Source: Smallanthus sonchifolius
Taxonomy: Eukaryota > Streptophyta > Magnoliopsida > Asterales > Asteraceae
Assembly (NCBI GenBank): GCA_023525975.1
Contig: CM042023.1
Coordinates: forward strand, 1,302,001-1,366,000
Direction: 5' to 3'
DNA length: 64,000 nucleotides
The first letter of the stretch is position 1. Every line of letters begins with the position of its first letter. Positions 58,128 through 64,000 of the stretch are shown in pieces. Below the pieces are notes generated by a model, which searched no databases, was not told where the DNA came from, and saw only the letters and a list, made by a program, of their open reading frames with translations. A program made the position numbers and the translations under genes.

Positions 58128-59824
58128 TATAGAAAAAAAAGCATATCCCTATTATAATAAAAGACTAAATATTGTGCCAGTTGCCAACACTATATTTATC
58201 CTCATATTCATTTTCTCCCCAAAACCACATTTACAACCTCCATTCAATATTTTCATATTCAGTTCATTTTTTTAAAATTGCATAAATAAACATTTTACCA
58301 AATCAATTCACCATTATTACCATTGACTCAAATTTTTTATAAATTATAAACTATCATCAAAAGTGAATATTTAAAAAAAATCAAGAATTAAAAAATAGGA
58401 GATTTAAAAAAAACGAGTTTTTAAAGTTTTATTATTTAAAAGCGAGTTTTTAAAATTTTATCCTTAAAAAACCAAAATTTTAATTTTACATATAAAATTT
58501 AAAAATACTATTTTTGTATTTTAGATAAATATGTGTTAGAATAAACTTTACTAATATTTAATTAGTAGCTTTTTAATCAAGTTTGATATTTATGAATAAA
58601 TTTTTTATTTTAATTTATAAATTTTAATAGTTAGTTTTTAATTAAAATTAAGAAACTTGTAAATATTTATTTTTAAAAGTGTATTATATTTTAAACTTTA
58701 ATTTTTTTTAAAATGGCGAGATTTTTTTTTCAAAAAAATATGTTTGGTTTCAATTCTAATTTATTAGTTTTAATTTTTTCATATTTAATTTAGAATTTTA
58801 AATTTAAATTATATATTAAGGGGTGAAATTTTTAAAATTTGGAGTTTTAAATTTTGAATTTAAAAGACGATATATTATTGCAATTGAAATTTTATTCAAG
58901 TTTAGCGATTTAGTATTAAAAGTTTGGTTTCAATTCCAATCTATTTTTTTTAAATGAGAGATTTAGTATTAAAAGTTTAGCGAGATTTTCCACATACAAG
59001 GTGAGATTTTTTTTATTTTTTTAATTTAATTTTGATACGTAAATTTAATTACAACTTAAATATTTATAAATATGTTTCAACATCAAGATTAAAGTTTCAA
59101 CAAAGATGTTGATAGAGTTTCAAGAAGTTAATAAAATAGAGAAACAACGTATGCAAGGAAATCGTTAATCAATTTGATTATCTACGATTTCTTTGACTCT
59201 CTCCTGGCTTCAATCAGGTTCGCACCGTCTGTAACCTTTACTTCGATTGGTTTTGGATATTTTGTGTTTTCAGTCATTGAGGAAAATAAACTCCATTCTT
59301 TATTGCATTTAGTGGGTGTTCATATTTTATGCATTTCAATTTGGTTTTGGTATTGAAATTACGAAACACTTAAGAGTATATGGCGATCTTTAATTTCGTT
59401 AGGTCGTGTTCTTCATCTTGATGTTTTAATCTGTGGGTTGTATTCATTTTTATATTTTAAGATAATCTTTTTGCATATTTGAGTTCTGGTTCTACATAAT
59501 TTTAATCAATTATTATGCTTCTAGAGCTGCGATCTTTAATTAGGAACTGTTACTCTCTAAATATGGTAGATGAATCAAATTCCTTAGATGAAGAAAGTCA
59601 CAGGTAAAATTCAAGATTTTTTTTCATTGTATAAAGATTTAAGATTTTTTTTATTCTACTGATGTTTTGTATGTTTATATGGTGTTATGTCAAGACCCTG
59701 GTTTTAATTTTTATTTTTACATATAAAATGTATAAGTTTATGATTATGTCTAGAAAGCAAAAGAATTAATCTTTGTTTTATTGATTCTTTTTATCTAGAT
59801 ATAATTTATTTGTTTATTTATGTT
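58128..59824. other. Extremely AT-rich stretch, then left flank of a Helitron remnant
   Basis: 58140-59100 is about 80% or more A/T with TTTAAAA-like repeats and no gene. 59100-59824 could be the leader of the Helitron whose helicase lies beyond the solo LTR, but no Rep domain is seen. Confidence 0.4.
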
Positions 59825-59829
59825 ATGAT

Positions 59830-62558
59830 TGTAATATCCCGAAAATCCACGTAAGGATTATTTGAGCTAACGGGTGACCCCAGCCAATTATAAATAAGAT
59901 AGTGACGAGGGTTTTTCACGTTGTGACGCTATTTATAAAACCACAAGGACCCGGGTAGCCGTTTATTTCGTAGCTCGAGACGAAAATGTGCTAATTGAAT
60001 ATAGAGGGACCTGAGCGAAACATGAGAAGGTTTAAATACACTCTAATCGCAAACCCTAGGGTCATTCAGACCCTAGGTGCGCACGACGGCAGCAAAGAAG
60101 GCGGGGAAGAGGGGGCGCCGGAGACGGTGGTTCCACAATAGCTTCGAACGGGAAACTTCGTGTTTAGCAAAGGTAAATCCTCTTACAGCCGTTTTACGTG
60201 TTTGTTTGTGTGTTTGTATGAAACCCGATTAGGGTTTGAGTGCTTGTCTTCGGCGAACAAAGGAATAGGTGAGGCGGTGGCCGACCTGTGGTGGTGGTCA
60301 TGGGGAGAGAAGAGGACGGCGCGACGGAGGTAGATGGTGGCTGTGATGACAGCAGTGGTGAGTTGTGGTGGCACAAAGCGGAGGACGGCTGGAATGTGTT
60401 ACTCGGCTAGGGTGCGGCCCTACTAGGATAGCAGAAGTGACGATAATCACGGGAGCGACGGTGGCAGCAGCCGTGGTAGCGCTTTGGTGGCATGAGGCGG
60501 GGGAAACCGAGGTGCACGATGGTAACGTACGGTCGTGATCGGACTAACAAGACCGATGAGGAAGACGAAGGTGTTAAGGACGGATCATGACAGTGGAACA
60601 CGATGAGAGGTACACGGTGGTGAAACCGATGGTGGGGGTTCACGGGAATGACGAGGGAGAGGGTGGAGTCGGGTTTGCACCCGATTAGGGTTTTGCATGC
60701 GTATGCATGCACACGTACTTGCATGCATGGGAACCCGGTATTGGGCGTTCAGTTTCTGAGCAGGTCAAGGACGACCCTGATCGCGTGTACTAGTAAGGAG
60801 GAATTTGGGAAGCTGGAATGGCGAGTAGTCAAGACCGAGTGCTAGAGTTTAGCTATTTACACGCTATGTAAACGTATGTTTAGAACATATTCTGATCGTG
60901 TGATTACACGTTTGTCAGGGTTGGGATTCGAGCGTGGACGGACGAGTTGCAGAGCAAGGACGGAGACTCAGCATAACTGGTGAGTTTCTAATCCCCTGTT
61001 TTAAATGTTTTACTATTTTGGGGCTATTGTACATACTCACATGTTTTATTAAACGAACGTATTACGAGTTATGATTTAAACTGAAAGTGTTTTATGAGAT
61101 CATTATGTAATAATGAAGCTTAGGGTCGTTATAAGGTCCTTAGGGTGGGTGAACAAGAGTTGTGATGATCCGTGTGTGTCATCGTATTAGTTAGTCGGGG
61201 GTGAGTCGGGAATTTAGTTAAACCTGTGATGGTTATATAAGGAGAGTTAGCATGGTAACCCGTACGTGGTTCATTAACGAGTTAAGTAGACGCTAGTATG
61301 TTGTCATGTGTCATATGCTTGTTGTTGTGTGTCTTGTGTCGTCGTCCTGGTGACACGACGGGTATCGTGTTTGCATGGGTCTATGGGGTGTCCATGGTAT
61401 ATACGCGCTAGAAGTTAGTATGTTGTTTGTGTGTCGTATAATTGCCTATTCGGAAAGAGTTGGGTAATGTGTCTAGACGTTAATAGAATACGTCTAAAGT
61501 AAGTGTTTATTTCACTTGTAAGTGATTCGTGAAAGGGTGGTGAGTAGTAGTACCTGTCCAGGTAGTGTCATGTGTATATATGTGTTGCTTTGTGTGCTTG
61601 CACTGTTGTCCGTGTATACGGCTAATAGTGGTGTGGAGGACGGAGTCCTTCGGGGTCATCATTGTCCGTATGGTAGATGATATAGTCACCATGTGGGTGA
61701 CTGGGTAGTCATCTTAGATGACGAGTGTGTCGCTATGATTAGTGGCGGGGCCTTGTAACAAGGGTAGTGCGGAGCTTATGACGAGTATCCTGACGGGGAT
61801 AACCCTGACGAAAGTGTAGTGATGAGGTATGTGTTTGTATGCATATATATGTGTGTTAAACTGCATGCAAGTGATGAGTTATATTAATTGTGTATGAGAT
61901 GATATTGATGTGATAAATAGATAGAATCAATGTGGTGTGTCGAGTTACATTGACCGTTGTGTCGGGACGAGTACATCGGGTACAACTGTTATGTGAGGTG
62001 ATGTGTAAGAGTCTTGGTTGGGGCTGGTTAAGCCAGTGTCTAGAAGTTGGTTGAGTTAACCAGTGTATGGTCAATATATATATGGTAAATTGTGTATTAT
62101 CAGATTAGTAAGCTCGATCTATGTCGGAGAGACTTACTGAGTTAAAGTGGTCGGTTGAGTCTGGGGTGGTAAATCCTCTGGGATATTGTAAGATAACAAA
62201 GGTTATTTATATGACGAAAATCTATTAAACTATTTTCTAAGGACCAGAGGGTCTTGAATGGAAATAGCTATACGAATGAGACGAGTTGGCTTTTAATTAA
62301 ACTAAACTATTAGAACTCACTCAGCGTAGCTGACTTTGTGTGTACGTTAGATCATTTTGCAGGTGAGTCTGCTAGACGAGGTATCTTGGCTTGGGAGCGG
62401 TGCTACTCGGTTTAGTGTGCAAGCATTCGTGAGGTAACTTAATGTCATTAAATAGTAATTAATGTTTTTAGAAAGACTTCCGTTGTAGTTTAATATATTT
62501 AAAATGAATATTTTAAAGGGAATAAACCGTTATGAGAACCAACTGTTGGGGCCTTACA
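59830..62558 (+). mobile_element. Solo LTR (2.7 kb), chromovirus type
   Basis: It begins TGTAATATCCCGAAAATCC and ends GTTGGGGCCTTACA, with a perfect 5-bp duplication ATGAT (59825-59829, 62559-62563). The phrase TAGAACTCACTCAGCGTAGC near 62311 resembles a phrase in the LTRs of the full element, so the two belong to related families. There is a promoter-like TTTAAATACA near 60031. No internal coding part. Confidence 0.88.
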
Positions 62559-62563
62559 ATGAT

Positions 62564-63810
62564 GAACAAAATATTGTACAATAAACGGATGTTCTTCTTT
62601 AGAAATTACATTTGTAACAACACAATATATAAAAAAGGTGGTTCTATTAGTAGAATTCATTTTGTCTCTATTTATCTTGCTGAAGCGTATTTTTAAAAAT
62701 TCTTCTAATAAAAATAAAGGTCCAAAATCATTTGAAGAAATTCGTACAGTTAATGGACGTATATTATCTATCTTTAGAGACGCATATTATTCTCTTGGAC
62801 TATTAGAGACATGGAATACATCGAAGCAATTGAAGAAGAACGTCATTCAAGTTCTGGTTATTTCCTACAGAATTTATTTTCGACTGTGTTAACATCTAAT
62901 ACCATGTCTAGACCGGATTTTATTTGGGAATACTTGTCAAACGATTTTCACTACAAACAACAACATATCTTGAAGTCTTCGGGTATAAAAAGTATTCATG
63001 ATCATTTTTATTAAAAATTAGTCTTAATTTTTATATATTTAAATATAAATTTTATATAAGTGCAGATAGTATCTGTGACAACTGATTCATTTAATCATAT
63101 TTCAGATCTAATTGATTTTGTATATCCTTTTATTCTTGAACATGCGTCTAATTCATAATATTTTCAAAAACGAGCAATAACTGCACCAAAAAATGAAATT
63201 ATACGAGAAATTAATGTTTGCTTGCTGTCAATGTTTACAGGAGATTCAAAGGAATATCTAAGCGCATATAATATATGTTAATCAGAGCATCTTGATGATA
63301 ATTTTAATGAAAATTTATATTCTCCTGATTTTCTAAATGAACTTAAATTATCAGGTTTGTCAAACCATAAATTAGTTTTAAATGTCAGTGTTCCAGTTAT
63401 GATACTAAGAAATATTTAGAAAAAAATGCTTTATGTAATGGAACAAGACTTCATGTCAAATCACTAGGTAATTACGTTATAGAAGTGGTGATTATATCTG
63501 GACGCAACATTGGTCATCGCAATTTTAGCCCTATAATTGGGTTAACACATTCAGACAAAATAATTTATTTTAAATTTCAAAGAAGAAAATATACAATTGT
63601 TGTATGTTTTGCAATGACCATGAATAAAAGTCTAGGACAATCACTTTCAAAGGTTGTGTGTATTTGAAAGATCTAGTGTGTATTCATGGCCAGCTCTATG
63701 TTGCATTATCAAGAGTTAAAAGTAGAGATTAACTCAAACTATTAATCTTTGATAAACATGGAGAAGTTACCAATACCACCTCAAATGTTGTATACAATGA
63801 AGTATTTTCA
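62564..63810 (+). pseudogene. Helitron transposase remnant: PIF1-like helicase region
   Basis: 62640-63010 encodes the segment before the helicase motor (GPKSFEEIRTVNG, YYSLGLLE, then TMSRPDFIWEYLS). 63060-63810 encodes the C-terminal part of the PIF1 helicase (RAITAPKNEI, VCLLSMFTGDSKEYL, VIISGRNIGHRNF, VVCFAMTMNKSLGQSLSKV, QLYVALSRVKS). Several stops and frameshifts break it, for example TAA near 63278 and TAG near 63417. Walker A/B and the HUH Rep domain are missing. The plus orientation would put its 3' end beyond about 63830, and no clear CTRR hairpin end is seen before the window ends. Confidence 0.85.
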
Positions 63811-64000
63811 AATTTGTAAATCATTATTATAAGGTTTCATTTGACATGTAATTTAATGTATTGTAAAAAGTACACACTTATGAAATGTATTTTCATGTAT
63901 TTTTTTATGTTTTGATTACTCTCATCCATATAATCTTAACATTTAACAAAATGGAAAAGTTACAAATACAATATCAAATTTGTATAAAAAATTGAGTTAA
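63811..64000. other. AT-rich end of window
   Basis: Contains a degenerate echo of the Helitron tail (AAATGGAAAAGTTACAAATAC, 63950). Nothing else is recognised. Confidence 0.4.

Overview
The window is nuclear DNA from a flowering plant. Genes are intron-rich with GT-AG introns, AT-rich spacers and long AT microsatellites, and much of the sequence is nested transposons. The RecG helicase with an organelle-type N-terminus, the TDY-class MAP kinase, the WVD2/TPX2 microtubule protein and the SCPL carboxypeptidase are all plant families. The style of the repeats resembles Asteraceae (daisy family) genomes, but that family assignment is an inference.

Three host genes are complete. On the minus strand at 7584-10494 is a WVD2-LIKE/TPX2-family microtubule protein with 8 coding exons. 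On the minus strand at 24093-28943 is the organellar DNA helicase RECG1 with 16 coding exons and a probable 5'-UTR exon ending at 30026. On the minus strand at 38748-41151 is a group-D (TDY) MAP kinase with 10 coding exons, one of whose introns starts with AT instead of GT. Two further genes are decayed single-block copies: a TTC27-like TPR protein (19898-22421, plus, three stops and three frameshifts) and a serine carboxypeptidase-like 50-type gene (35244-36498, minus, one frameshift and TGG-to-TGA stops).

The rest is mostly mobile DNA. 1-2532 is the edge of a long LTR that cuts a hAT transposase. 4158-6075 is a TRIM-like LTR element between two copies of a 150-bp host segment, one copy carrying a short solo LTR. 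12215-15590 is a large TAA/TCATAA microsatellite holding a LINE remnant and a Mutator-like element. 15877-16899 holds two fold-back elements with telomere-like CCCTAAA loops. 30932-34905 is a MULE transposase remnant split by a 2.4-kb solo LTR with a perfect 5-bp target duplication. 34906-35085 is a tRNA-related SINE. 37940 and 44196 are Helitron 3' ends. Upstream of the 44196 end, on the same strand, lie exon fragments of two unrelated genes, an alcohol dehydrogenase and an E(z)-type Polycomb methyltransferase, which suggests a gene-capturing Helitron. 47814-56740 is a young full-length Ty3/Gypsy chromovirus-like element (minus) with nearly identical LTRs but a broken pol. 59830-62558 is another solo LTR, inserted in a decayed autonomous Helitron whose helicase remnant runs to about 63810.

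The least explained structures are short-palindrome arrays inside two different long LTRs (GCGAACTT/AAGTTCGC at 49083-49335 and 56025-56275; GARGTC..GAACYTC at 33333-33899). Their stem arms partly co-vary, which hints at selection on RNA or single-strand folding. No CRISPR array, operon or bacterial-type system is present.
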